In this document: piece after piece, positions 5,819 to 13,029 of the stretch
How positions within the stretch are numbered: the first letter of the stretch is position 1
Layout of the letters: each line of letters starts with the position of its first letter
Notes under the pieces: generated by a model
Seen by the model: the letters and a program-made list of their open reading frames with translations, nothing else
Told to the model about the DNA's origin: nothing
Database searches by the model: none
Program-made: the position numbers and the translations under genes
DNA from: Leptospira adleri
GTDB lineage: Bacteria > Spirochaetota > Leptospiria > Leptospirales > Leptospiraceae
Direction: 5' to 3'
Length of the DNA stretch: 13,029 nucleotides
NCBI RefSeq assembly: GCF_002811985.1
Contig: NZ_NPDU01000100.1
Span: 1-13,029 of the forward strand

Positions 5819-6763
5819 CTGGAAAAAAATAAAAAAACCCTCTGCAAAATCGGCATTTCCCTGGGAGAGCCGTGTCCTGCAAATTGCAGACAAAATCTCA
5901 TTCCAAACGACTGGAGTAGAGAAATCAGAGAATCCTGCATCGCCGAAGAAAAGATGAACGCCTTTGCCGAAGGAAAGGTGGGAATCAACGTGGGCGCGTC
6001 CGCGTTTTTGCAGGCGCATCCTCTCGTCTTGGAAGGTTTTATCTCAAGGGGCGATGTATATTTTGAAGTCCTCAGATATTTTCTCGCACTCATAGAACCC
6101 GAAAAGATCAAAGAAGTCATCGACGCATTCAGCGACAAATTACTTTATAAAATTGTAATACATGAATACAACATTTTTATGCAATCCGAAGACGAACGCA
6201 GGAGGGAAAGAAAAAACATCACGTTTTTGGATTTAAAATCGAACGATTTTTGGAAATCTCTCTCTTCAAAAAGAATTTGCAATTTTGTCGCCTTCTGTGT
6301 AAGAGAAGCGAAAGACCCGGAATTCGCCTCTCAATTTCTCACTGTTCTTCCTCCCGATACCGTCTCCGATCTAAAAACTCTCGCAGGCTTATCGATAGAA
6401 GAAGAAAAAGAATTATATCTTTCCCTCAAAGACGGAATTTACGAACTCCCGATCCGAAGTCCTGGAATCTATCAGCATATTCTAAAACTTTTCGAAGACG
6501 ACCCGGAAATTTTTATGATCCTTTCCACGATGGAAGAATTGGTTTCTCGTAAACAGCAGATCATAGAATCATCGCATACGATTCTAGAAAAGTACAAATC
6601 CGGAAAACTCAATCACCAGTCTCTTTTTGCGGATCTGTCTGTCTTGGAACCTGAAATCACGATGGAGATTTTGGGAATCTTCGAAGAAAAAGGAATTTTA
6701 GGAAGATCCGAAAAAAATCTGATCAAAGAACTACTCTATAAACAAAAAACCCTAAAAAGCTGA
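5819..6763 (+). CDS. Unrecognised helical protein, probably with a CTG start and a four-cysteine N-terminus
   Basis: No family was recognised. From ATG 5954 the protein has 269 residues, but the same frame is open back to a stop at 5807-5809, and a TAAGGAAG ribosome site stands in front of CTG 5819, giving 314 residues. The extra 45 residues have normal codon use for this window and carry four cysteines (9, 19, 23, 40), including GEPCPANC (16-23), which could bind a metal or cluster (inference). The rest is mainly amphipathic helix and acidic, with no signal peptide or membrane segment, so it is probably cytoplasmic. It ends 3 bp before the TTG of the acyltransferase gene, suggesting coupled translation. 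If CTG is rejected, the start falls back to 5954. Gene reality is secure; start is moderately supported. Confidence 0.65.
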   Translation: MEKNKKTLCKIGISLGEPCPANCRQNLIPNDWSREIRESCIAEEKMNAFAEGKVGINVGASAFLQAHPLVLEGFISRGDVYFEVLRYFLALIEPEKIKEVIDAFSDKLLYKIVIHEYNIFMQSEDERRRERKNITFLDLKSNDFWKSLSSKRICNFVAFCVREAKDPEFASQFLTVLPPDTVSDLKTLAGLSIEEEKELYLSLKDGIYELPIRSPGIYQHILKLFEDDPEIFMILSTMEELVSRKQQIIESSHTILEKYKSGKLNHQSLFADLSVLEPEITMEILGIFEEKGILGRSEKNLIKELLYKQKTLKS

Positions 6764-6766
6764 TCT

Positions 6767-7951
6767 TTGAGTTTTGTCCTTGTTTCGAAAACTATCCGAT
6801 TATATTTTTTCCCCTTTCTTAAAAATGAAAAAGAAATCCAATCCCTGAACGGAATCCGCGCGATTGCGATCCTTTTCGTCATCATTTATCACGTTTGGCT
6901 TCCGTTTTCCATTTCTAATATTCCTAAAATTATCCAAAGTATACTTTGGAACTTCAACTCAGGAGTGGATCTTTTTTTCGTTTTAAGCGGATTTTTAATA
7001 TATTCAGGAATTCTAAAATATGAAAATAAACCGGATCAGTTTAGCAAAAAAAGATTCTTTATCGCAAGAACCCTCCGCATCTTTCCGGCCTACTACTTTA
7101 GCCTATTGATTCTTTTCCTATATTTTCTGGGAAAGGTTCAGAAAATATCCCAAATTCCGAATCCTAACGAATTTCAATCGGCGGAATTACATTCGCTTTA
7201 CCAGATGTTGCAAAATTGTTATTCGGATTTTTTTTACATCTCGAATTACACCCAACACCGCCTCTCCTTGGTCGGCTGGTCCTTATCCATCGAAGAACAA
7301 TTCTACGTGCTTCTTCCTTTTATCTCGACATTTCTACTCTTAAAACTAAAACCTCCGAGAAGAATCCTTTTGTTGGTTATTCTTTATTTAATACCTTTGT
7401 CTTTTCGGTTTTTTTATCTTCTTAAGAATTCCGATATTTCAGTGTTAATCTATTCCCACACTCGGGTGGACAGTTTAATCGTAGGAATGATTCTAGCTGA
7501 AATTCAAATCTCTTCGCTAAAAACAAAAAAATCCAAACTAATAGAAAATTCGATTCCGGTTTTCGGATTTTTTATTCTATTGATAGGACATGTTTTCTCG
7601 TTAGACCACTGGTTTCGCAGAACGATCGGTTTCAATTTATTTAATATAGGATATTCGATGTTGATCTTTGCTTCGATTCAAACGGAGAGCGCGATCTCAT
7701 CCATACTCGGTTCTCCCTTTTTAAGACCGATCGCAAGACTCAGTTATACGATGTACTTATGGAATATACTAATCGCAGGGATCGCCATTTCGAAAGTTCT
7801 GTCCGGAGTCGCAGCTCCGAGCACGGGAGAATTTATAATGGCAGTTCTTGCGGCGATTTTCTATTGTTTTCTGTCTTCTTGGATCTTATATCTATTGATC
7901 GAAAGGCCGTTTTTGATCTTGAAAGAAAAAATTCTGAAAGAATCCAAATAG
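6767..7951 (+). CDS. Acyltransferase-3 family membrane protein (OafA/YrhL-like)
   Basis: A 394-residue polytopic inner-membrane protein of about ten hydrophobic segments. It carries the acyltransferase-3 hallmarks: LNGIRAIAILFVIIYH (27-42) with conserved Arg31 and His42, GVDLFFVLSGFLIY (66-79), RTLRIFPAYY (101-110), GWSLSIEEQFY (170-180), HTRVDSL (231-237), RLSYTMYLWN (324-333) and LIERPFL near the C-terminus (377-383). Family members move acyl groups, often acetyl, onto cell-surface sugars such as O-antigen or peptidoglycan; the substrate here is unknown. There is no C-terminal SGNH domain. The start is TTG two codons after the previous gene's TGA, without a good ribosome site, so it probably depends on coupling. 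A paralogue begins at 12147. Family call very sure. Confidence 0.9.
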   Translation: MSFVLVSKTIRLYFFPFLKNEKEIQSLNGIRAIAILFVIIYHVWLPFSISNIPKIIQSILWNFNSGVDLFFVLSGFLIYSGILKYENKPDQFSKKRFFIARTLRIFPAYYFSLLILFLYFLGKVQKISQIPNPNEFQSAELHSLYQMLQNCYSDFFYISNYTQHRLSLVGWSLSIEEQFYVLLPFISTFLLLKLKPPRRILLLVILYLIPLSFRFFYLLKNSDISVLIYSHTRVDSLIVGMILAEIQISSLKTKKSKLIENSIPVFGFFILLIGHVFSLDHWFRRTIGFNLFNIGYSMLIFASIQTESAISSILGSPFLRPIARLSYTMYLWNILIAGIAISKVLSGVAAPSTGEFIMAVLAAIFYCFLSSWILYLLIERPFLILKEKILKESK

Positions 7952-7987
7952 ACTTTATAAAAAACGAACCCTTCCGATCATCTCGGT

Positions 7988-8476
7988 TTACATCCAGGCA
8001 AGATCTGTTACTCCCACATCAAGACCGAATTGGGAAAGAAGCGTGGTGATTTGACCTCTGTGATGAGTTTGATGATTGAAAATGTGATCCACCAAAACCC
8101 AGGTAGGCTTTTCGAGTTCCCTTTGATAAACGACGCTGAAAAAGCGAAACGGGGCCTCAAGCCAATCCTGCCGAATCCCTTTCGACCATTCGATGATTTT
8201 TGAATCGTATTCTTTTCTTACGCAGGTTAATTCCTCAAAATCGGAATAAGAATCGGAACTAGCCGATCCTTTCGTAAGATCTTGTCCTTGAAACCTCGCC
8301 ATCCAAGACATATCCACCCAGAGGATATGATTCAATGTGGAATGAATGGATTTAAAAAAAGCGCCTCGATCTTCTTTACGTTGAAAATCAGATAACTTTA
8401 GAGAAGTGGAATATACTTTTTCGTTCATCCAATGATTGTATTCGGCCATTAGTCTGCAGTGTTCCGGGCTAATCAT
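7988..8476 (-). CDS. DinB-family metalloprotein
   Basis: A 162-residue four-helix-bundle protein of the DinB/YfiT-like superfamily. The metal-binding histidine triad is visible as His50 in STLNHILWVD (46-55) and His135/His139 in HIFNHQTHHRGQ (131-142). Family members include damage-inducible proteins of unknown function and thiol-dependent transferases or isomerases that use bacillithiol, mycothiol or glutathione; which applies here cannot be told. Start ATG has TTAGGAG seven bases upstream, and this site overlaps the TAG stop of the aminotransferase gene. It is thus the third gene of the phzF-like/aminotransferase operon. It converges with the acyltransferase gene, whose stop is 36 bp away, and no clear terminator lies between. 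Confidence 0.88.
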   Translation of the reverse strand: MISPEHCRLMAEYNHWMNEKVYSTSLKLSDFQRKEDRGAFFKSIHSTLNHILWVDMSWMARFQGQDLTKGSASSDSYSDFEELTCVRKEYDSKIIEWSKGIRQDWLEAPFRFFSVVYQRELEKPTWVLVDHIFNHQTHHRGQITTLLSQFGLDVGVTDLAWM

Positions 8477-8486
8477 AGCATTTCTC

Positions 8487-9689
8487 CTAAGCGGAAACGG
8501 TGGAAACTTTTCGGATCGATTCTCCGATTCTTCGAATTCCGCGTTCGATCGCTTCGATCGAAGAATGTGAGAAATTGATTCTCATCGTATTTGTTTCGGG
8601 TTCTACCGTGTAAAACGGATTTCCCGGAACAAAGGCTACGTTATTCGCGATTGCTGCTTCGAAAAGTCTCATTGAATTTACTTCGTTTTTCAAGGTTAAC
8701 CAAAAGAACATTCCCCCTTTCGGTGAAACCCAATCCGCAAATTCGGTCAAATATTGTTTCAAAGATTCTTCCATACATTCTTTTTTGAGTCTGTAGGAAT
8801 TTCGAATCCTATCGATTTGCAAATCCAGATCATAATGATTTAGATATTCGTTCAATATGAACTGAGAAGGAATGTTGGAATGAAGATCACTCGCTTGTTT
8901 TGCGATGAGAAGTTTGTCCAGAATCTCTTTGGGAGCGCAGACCCAACCGACTCGAAATCCGGGTGAAAGGGTTTTAGAAAAGGTTCCAATACTGATCGTT
9001 CTCTCCGGATACAAAGACTGAACGCTCGGAATCTTCTCGGATTCGAAACGGATCTCACCGTAGGGATTATCCTCGATCAAAATGCAATGGTTACTTCTCA
9101 AAACTTCGGCGAGCATATTCCGTTTTTCGATAGAAAGCGTTTTACCCGTAGGATTTTGAAACGTTGGGTTGGAATAAAGAAATTTCGGGTTCGTTTTAGA
9201 AAGTATATTTTTTAATGCGACAATATCTAAGCCGTCGTCCTCCAATGGGATTCCGATCACGAAAGGTTCATAAAGAGAAAAGGCCTGGATTGCCCCCAAA
9301 TATCCCGGTCGTTCGATAAGAATCGAATCGGAGGGATTGATAAATATTTTACCGATCAAATCTAGGGCTTGTTGAGAGCCGGTCGTAATGAGGATATTTT
9401 CGGGACTGAAGTTCGGATATTTTATATTTTTATAATATCTTTCAAAGATCTTTTCCCGAAGCGGGATATATCCTTCGGAAACTCCGTATTGAAGTAGTTG
9501 GGAGCCGTGTTTTTGAAACGCCGCTTCCGTTGAAAACTTCAATTCTTCCAAAGGAAATAACGTCGGGTCCGGTTGACCGCCGGCAAAGGATATGATTTCC
9601 GGATGTGAAGTAACCTTCAAAATTTCCCGAATAAAGGATCGATTCGATTTTAAGATTCGATCCGAAAAGATAAAATCATTTCCATTCAT
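8487..9689 (-). CDS. PLP-dependent fold-type I aminotransferase (LysN/kynurenine aminotransferase-like)
   Basis: Encodes 400 residues from ATG 9689. The open frame extends 24 codons further into the phzF-like gene, but ATG 9689 forms a four-base ATGA overlap with that gene's stop, has GGAAGGATGG upstream, and gives a length typical of LysN-type enzymes. Active-site features are complete: SFAGGQPDPTLFP (34-46), NPTFQNPTG (174-182), EDNPYGEIRF (206-215, Asp207 and Tyr210 for PLP), TFSKTLSPGFRVGW (236-249, Lys239 Schiff base, Arg246 phosphate) and MRINFSH (369-375, Arg370 for the substrate carboxylate). The family transfers amino groups from 2-aminoadipate, kynurenine, aromatic or branched-chain amino acids to 2-oxoglutarate; the substrate here is not predictable. 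It is co-transcribed with a PhzF-like isomerase and opposite a MocR regulator, which itself has an aminotransferase fold. Confidence 0.9.
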   Translation of the reverse strand: MNGNDFIFSDRILKSNRSFIREILKVTSHPEIISFAGGQPDPTLFPLEELKFSTEAAFQKHGSQLLQYGVSEGYIPLREKIFERYYKNIKYPNFSPENILITTGSQQALDLIGKIFINPSDSILIERPGYLGAIQAFSLYEPFVIGIPLEDDGLDIVALKNILSKTNPKFLYSNPTFQNPTGKTLSIEKRNMLAEVLRSNHCILIEDNPYGEIRFESEKIPSVQSLYPERTISIGTFSKTLSPGFRVGWVCAPKEILDKLLIAKQASDLHSNIPSQFILNEYLNHYDLDLQIDRIRNSYRLKKECMEESLKQYLTEFADWVSPKGGMFFWLTLKNEVNSMRLFEAAIANNVAFVPGNPFYTVEPETNTMRINFSHSSIEAIERGIRRIGESIRKVSTVSA

Positions 9690-10468
9690 ATATCGATCCA
9701 TCCTTCCAGATACGAAACGCAGGTTCCTCCGATCCGAACACGTTCTCCTAAATCTTCGCAAAAAAGTTTTCCCCCTCTGTACGAAGCCTGGTAAGCATTC
9801 AGATTTTTTTTACCCAATCTCTCGGACCAAAAAGGAATCAGAGAACAATGTGAAGAACCGGTCACGGGATCTTCGTACAAACCTGCGGCGGGTGCGAAGA
9901 ATCGGGAAAGAAAATCATATTCTTCTCCGATGCAAGTCGCGATGATTCCAAGAGAATCCAAATTCTTAGCCACTTCGGCATTGTAAGAAAGATCACGGAG
10001 AGCTTTTTCATTTTCGTATACAAGAAGATAGTCTCTCGACTTCCATACTTCTATCGGAAGAATTGAAAACGAGTTGATAATTTCTTTCGGAATTTGTTCA
10101 ACTCTTACCGGTTTGCGCGCAGGAAAGTCCAAGTAAAGTATATTCTCTTTTTTGAATACGGAAAGTTCGCCGGAAAGTGATTGAAATCGAGCGACGTTTC
10201 CTTCGATCAATCCTTGATTAAAAAGATAATATGCGGTTGCAAGAGTCGCGTGACCGCAGAGATCCACCTCTCGTTCTGGAGTAAACCAACGGATTCGAAA
10301 GGAATCCCCTTCCAAAGCAAAAAAGACGGTTTCGCTCAGATTATTTTCGAAAGCGATCTTCTGCATCAAATCGTCCGGGATCCAACTTTCCAAGGGACAA
10401 AGCGCGGCTGGATTTCCCTGAAATATCTTTTCGGCAAACGCGTCGATCTGAAGAATTTTTAGTTTCAT
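9686..10468 (-). CDS. PhzF-family isomerase/epimerase-like protein
   Basis: A 260-residue cytoplasmic protein with the two-lobed PhzF/diaminopimelate-epimerase-like fold signatures: QIDAFAEKIFQGNPAA (7-22), NNLSETVFF (42-50) with the catalytic Glu46, RWFTPEREVDLCGHATLATA (60-79) and EDPVTGSSHCSL (199-210). In PhzF the equivalent glutamate, histidine and aspartate (here Glu46, His73, Asp200) isomerise trans-2,3-dihydro-3-hydroxyanthranilate, but most bacterial homologues lie outside phenazine clusters and have unknown substrates. No other phenazine genes are present. It is the first gene of the minus-strand operon and overlaps the aminotransferase by four bases. ATG 10468 has AAAGGAAA about 11 bases upstream. 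Family call very sure. Confidence 0.9.
   Translation of the reverse strand: MKLKILQIDAFAEKIFQGNPAALCPLESWIPDDLMQKIAFENNLSETVFFALEGDSFRIRWFTPEREVDLCGHATLATAYYLFNQGLIEGNVARFQSLSGELSVFKKENILYLDFPARKPVRVEQIPKEIINSFSILPIEVWKSRDYLLVYENEKALRDLSYNAEVAKNLDSLGIIATCIGEEYDFLSRFFAPAAGLYEDPVTGSSHCSLIPFWSERLGKKNLNAYQASYRGGKLFCEDLGERVRIGGTCVSYLEGWIDI
9697..9707 (-). promoter_or_regulatory. Ribosome binding region deciding the aminotransferase start
   Basis: GGAAGGATGGA on the minus strand precedes ATG 9689 by seven bases. Another ATG (9701) lies inside this purine run, too close to it to be used efficiently. This supports the 400-residue product over the 404- or 424-residue alternatives. Confidence 0.55.
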
Positions 10469-10535
10469 AAAAAGTGATTTCCTTTGTCCCTCCTTTATGT
10501 TATAACAAATTTACTCGATCATAACAGATACAGAA
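10469..10535. promoter_or_regulatory. Divergent promoter/operator region between PhzF-like operon and MocR regulator
   Basis: This 67-bp gap must hold both promoters. It contains a perfect palindrome TGTTATAACA (10498-10507) and a second direct ATAACA at 10521-10526, starting 19 bp after the first copy (10502-10507), close to two helical turns. MocR regulators commonly bind direct repeats with about that spacing next to their own gene, so this is the best operator candidate in the window. The second half-site ends only 9 bases before the regulator ATG, which has no Shine-Dalgarno; the regulator mRNA may be leaderless or nearly so and be autoregulated. Exact -35/-10 boxes could not be called. 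Confidence 0.55.
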
Positions 10536-11972
10536 ATGAAAATCTCAACCAGTACAGATGAAAATTCTAAATACGAATCTATAGCGATTTCCCTCAAATC
10601 CATGCTCGAATCGGGAACGTTAAAGGCCGGGGATAAATTGCCTTCCTTGCGAAAGGTGTCCGCCGAAAGCAAAGTCAGCATTTCCACTGTCCTATTGGCT
10701 TACGAACTTCTGGAAAACGAAGGTTATATCGAGTCCAAACCTAAATCCGGTTACGTTGTGCTTTCCAGAAAAACCGGAACCAAAGTTCCTACGATGCCCA
10801 AAAAACCGAAAATTGCGTCCTCTTTCGGAATCGACGAAAGAATTTCGTCTCTCTTAGATTCATTACAAAATCCTAATATTCTGCAATTAGGAACCGCGGT
10901 TCCCGAGAAGGAATACCTGCCGATTCCCTCCTTGCACAAAAACTTAAAAAAAGCGGTCTTGATCGCCGATAGTCATAACTATCAAAACGCGCAAGGATAT
11001 CCCGGCCTTAGAAAACAAATTTCGTTAAGATCCTCCCTTCAAGGAATCGCAAGTCACGAATCGGAAATCATCGTCACGAACGGATGTCAGGACGCTCTCA
11101 ATCTTTGCATCCAAGTTTTGACAAAGCCCGGCGATCTCATCGCGGTTGAATCTCCCGTTTATTTCGGAATCTTGCAAAGCATTCAAAGATTGGGAAGAAA
11201 GGTTTTGGAAATTCCTACGGATCCGATCCATGGAATGAGTCTTCAACATCTGGAAGAAGCGTTGAGCAAGTACCCGGTTCAATGTATCGTATTAAATCCC
11301 AACTTTCAAAATCCGACCGGAAGTCTTTTATCCAGCGAGAATAAAAAAACCGTCGTAGAACTTTGTTCAAGTAAGAATATTCCGATTATCGAGGACGATA
11401 TTTACGGAGATCTATATTTCACTTCTTCTCGTCCCTTATCTCTAAAATCGTTTGATAAAAAAGAAATCGTTTATAAAATTTCTTCTTATTCTAAAATCGT
11501 TTCTCCTGATTTAAGAATCGGCTGGATTCTTCCCGGAAAAAAAGGACAGGAATTGCAAAAACAATTAAAACTTTCCAGATTAGCTCTTCCGAGTATTCCT
11601 CAAATCGCATTGAGCGAATACCTCAAAACCTCCTTTGAAAGAAATATAAAAATCCTTCGAAGAAATCTCTCCTCCAATCTCGTAAAAATTAGAGAATCGG
11701 TCCTAAGACACTTTCCTGAGTCGACTTCGATTTCCAACCCGCAAGGAGGTCTTGTCTTTTGGATAGAACTGCCGAATAAAGTTGATAGTCTTCTTTTACA
11801 GAACGAGGCTTGGAAACACAATATCTCCATAGCTCCCGGCCCGATTTTTTCAGGAACAGGAAACTTTAGAAACTTCCTAAGACTGAGCGGAGGAATTCGT
11901 TTAACATCGAAGGTGGAAGACAAAATCAAAACGTTAGGCAAATTGACCGCGCAACTGAATCATTCCCGATAA
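10536..11972 (+). CDS. MocR-type transcriptional regulator (GntR winged helix fused to aminotransferase domain)
   Basis: A 478-residue chimera. Residues 12-77 are a GntR winged helix: AGDKLPSLRKVSAESKVSIS (31-50) and LLENEGYIESKPKSGYVV (58-75). Residues 110-475 form a fold-type I aminotransferase domain with NYQNAQGYPGLR (148-159), NPNFQNPTG (254-262), EDDIYGDLYF (286-295), SSYSKIVSPDLRIGW (316-330, Lys320 as Schiff-base lysine, Arg327 for phosphate) and FLRLSGG (447-453, Arg449 at the carboxylate position). Because the PLP site is intact it probably senses PLP or a PLP-amino acid aldimine, like PdxR, GabR and TauR. It is divergent from the PhzF-like/aminotransferase/DinB operon and most likely controls it; no vitamin B6 biosynthesis gene is nearby, which argues against a PdxR role. 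A likely terminator follows the stop. Confidence 0.92.
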   Translation: MKISTSTDENSKYESIAISLKSMLESGTLKAGDKLPSLRKVSAESKVSISTVLLAYELLENEGYIESKPKSGYVVLSRKTGTKVPTMPKKPKIASSFGIDERISSLLDSLQNPNILQLGTAVPEKEYLPIPSLHKNLKKAVLIADSHNYQNAQGYPGLRKQISLRSSLQGIASHESEIIVTNGCQDALNLCIQVLTKPGDLIAVESPVYFGILQSIQRLGRKVLEIPTDPIHGMSLQHLEEALSKYPVQCIVLNPNFQNPTGSLLSSENKKTVVELCSSKNIPIIEDDIYGDLYFTSSRPLSLKSFDKKEIVYKISSYSKIVSPDLRIGWILPGKKGQELQKQLKLSRLALPSIPQIALSEYLKTSFERNIKILRRNLSSNLVKIRESVLRHFPESTSISNPQGGLVFWIELPNKVDSLLLQNEAWKHNISIAPGPIFSGTGNFRNFLRLSGGIRLTSKVEDKIKTLGKLTAQLNHSR

Positions 11973-11997
11973 CCTGTATTTGCACATTCAGATTTAT

Positions 11998-12019
11998 AAT
12001 TCGCAGTAAGCGAATTTTT
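11998..12019 (+). terminator. Probable rho-independent terminator of the MocR gene
   Basis: Perfect seven-base arms AATTCGC and GCGAATT with a five-base loop AGTAA, running directly into TTTTT, 25 bp after the regulator stop. The stem has only three G-C pairs, so strength is modest. Confidence 0.5.
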
Positions 12020-12146
12020 GATTGTTCAGAGATAACTTTGTCTTCGTTAAATAAGTCCGTTTACGAGTTGACGATAGTGCCATTACCCGCCATCAAGGTG
12101 AAGTTTCCAAAGAATTCAAAGACGGTCGATCGGTAAAAAAATAAAA
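12020..12146 (+). promoter_or_regulatory. Leader region upstream of the second acyltransferase gene
   Basis: Between the terminator and the acyltransferase ATG there is no gene. TTGACG at 12068-12073 matches a -35 box, but the expected -10 position holds CATCAA, so no promoter is firmly called. A perfect TATAAT occurs earlier (11995-12000), overlapping the terminator stem, without a suitable -35. No riboswitch-like structure was seen. Confidence 0.25.
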
Positions 12147-13029
12147 ATGAAAGCTAAGATCCTGGATTATATTTTCGGCGTTTTTAAAAAAGATCCAAAA
12201 GAAATCGAATCTCTCAACGGCTTAAGAGCCTTCTCGATTTTAATCGTCCTTTTTTTCCATTTATGGGAAAACAATTCCCATAAATTTTTAGAACAAGGAT
12301 TGGTAACCGAATCTTCTCTCAATTCCATCTTGAGCATGATTCATTTTATGGATTTGTTTTTTCTTTTGAGTGGTCTTTTGATTTATGCGGGTTTATTCCG
12401 TGTTTACGAAAAATACTCCACGCTCAATATCAAGGAATTTTATCTCAAAAGAATATTAAGAATTTATCCCGCTTATTATACCGTATTGATCATTACGTTT
12501 TTATTTTCAATCGTGATCTACAATGAAATGAAAGCGAAATCGAATCTAAATGAAATCGAAGCGTTTGTATTAAACCGCGCGTCCATCGCCGTCACAAATC
12601 CTTGGTCAGATATTTTCTTATATTCCAATTACAATCCGAATCGAGTTTTCGAGTTCGGTTGGTCCCTGTCTTTAGAACAACATTTTTATATCGTTCTTCC
12701 CTTTCTCTGCTTGTTCGTTTTGTTCAAACTTCCTTTTCAAAAAAGAATGTTGATTTTACTTGGAATCTATATTCTTCCGATTTTTTTCCGCTTTTACCAC
12801 CAATTCAATGGAGACGCTGGCGGAATCTACTACGCTACGCACACTCGTTTCGATGCGCTTTTTTTGGGAATCATTACCTTCGAGATCTTCAATCGAAAGT
12901 ATTTTGAAAGATGGAACGGTTGGCAGGCTTCCTTTGCATTCTTGGGAGCGGTCACCCTATTTTTTATCGGCGTACAAATCCGCAAACATCCGATTTTAGA
13001 GCACACTCTCAGCTATAACCTATATCACG
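12147..13029 (+). CDS. Acyltransferase-3 family membrane protein, N-terminal part (runs off right edge)
   Basis: 294 codons are visible with no stop before the right edge. Hallmarks of the acyltransferase-3 family are present: ESLNGLRAFSILIVLFFHLW (21-40) with Arg27 and His38, MDLFFLLSGLLIY (68-80), KRILRIYPAYY (101-111), GWSLSLEQHFYIVLPF (171-186) and THTRFDALFLG (231-241). The usual Gly-Val before DLFF is replaced by Phe-Met, a small departure. It is clearly a paralogue of the protein at 6767-7951, with the same motif order and similar spacing. The ATG is preceded by an A-rich stretch rather than a good ribosome site, but a stop at 12099-12101 rules out much upstream extension. It probably acylates a surface glycan at the inner membrane; the substrate is unknown. 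Confidence 0.87.
   Translation, partial: MKAKILDYIFGVFKKDPKEIESLNGLRAFSILIVLFFHLWENNSHKFLEQGLVTESSLNSILSMIHFMDLFFLLSGLLIYAGLFRVYEKYSTLNIKEFYLKRILRIYPAYYTVLIITFLFSIVIYNEMKAKSNLNEIEAFVLNRASIAVTNPWSDIFLYSNYNPNRVFEFGWSLSLEQHFYIVLPFLCLFVLFKLPFQKRMLILLGIYILPIFFRFYHQFNGDAGGIYYATHTRFDALFLGIITFEIFNRKYFERWNGWQASFAFLGAVTLFFIGVQIRKHPILEHTLSYNLYH

Noticed and set aside
5655..6138. Three overlapping minus-strand frames opposite the lipoprotein/helical protein junction
   Set aside because: Shadows of the plus-strand frame. They also run across 5954 without a break, which fits coding on the plus strand extending upstream of that ATG.
7974..7986. CCGA-N5-TCGG hairpin between the converging acyltransferase and DinB genes
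   Set aside because: Only four base pairs and no T-run on either strand; not enough to call a terminator.
9690..9761. 24-codon N-terminal extension of the aminotransferase
   Set aside because: It lies wholly inside the end of the PhzF-like gene, is unusually arginine-rich, and ATG 9689 has both an ATGA overlap and a ribosome site.
9686..10468. Phenazine biosynthesis gene
   Set aside because: The protein is PhzF-family, but no other phenazine genes are present and most homologues are unrelated to phenazines.
10536..11972. PdxR-type regulator of vitamin B6 synthesis
   Set aside because: The architecture fits, but no pdxS/pdxT or other B6 gene is near; the divergent operon is an aminotransferase module instead.

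Overview
The window looks like chromosomal DNA of a spirochaete, most likely Leptospira. This is inferred from moderate-to-low GC judged by eye, dense short-gapped operons, frequent GTG/TTG starts, relaxed spirochaetal lipoboxes, several small lipoproteins of no obvious family, and OafA/YrhL-type acyltransferase paralogues. No rRNA, tRNA, CRISPR array, insertion sequence or phage gene was seen, so the species cannot be fixed from this sequence.

Left block, minus strand, 5024 down to the left edge. Eight genes are packed with gaps of 49 bp or less and one 4-bp overlap: thioredoxin-like [2Fe-2S] ferredoxin, MDR/enoyl-reductase-like oxidoreductase, LEA14-type lipoprotein, small cysteine-rich lipoprotein, single-pass membrane protein with an internal repeat, DUF3293 protein, DUF1175 (YfaT-like) putative lipoprotein, and the N-terminus of an alpha-2-macroglobulin-family protein (YfaS-like). 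The last two reproduce the DUF1175/alpha-2-macroglobulin pairing known from E. coli yfaT-yfaS. The block is probably one operon that ends in envelope functions.

Middle block, plus strand, 5337-7951. After a 312-bp divergent intergenic region come a lipoprotein with a DUF3347-like C-terminal signature, an unrecognised helical protein that probably starts upstream of its first ATG and then carries four cysteines, and an acyltransferase-3 membrane protein.

Right block, 7988-11972. A MocR-type regulator (GntR winged helix fused to an aminotransferase fold) on the plus strand is divergent from a minus-strand operon of a PhzF-family isomerase, a fold-type I aminotransferase related to LysN/kynurenine aminotransferase, and a DinB-family metalloprotein. 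The 67-bp divergent region holds a perfect TGTTATAACA palindrome plus a second ATAACA half-site 19 bp away, a good candidate operator. This looks like a self-contained, PLP-sensing amino acid or amine module of unknown substrate. After a likely terminator, a second acyltransferase-3 gene, a paralogue of the one at 6767-7951, runs off the right edge. The regulator/PhzF/aminotransferase/DinB module is therefore bracketed by two related acyltransferases in the same orientation.
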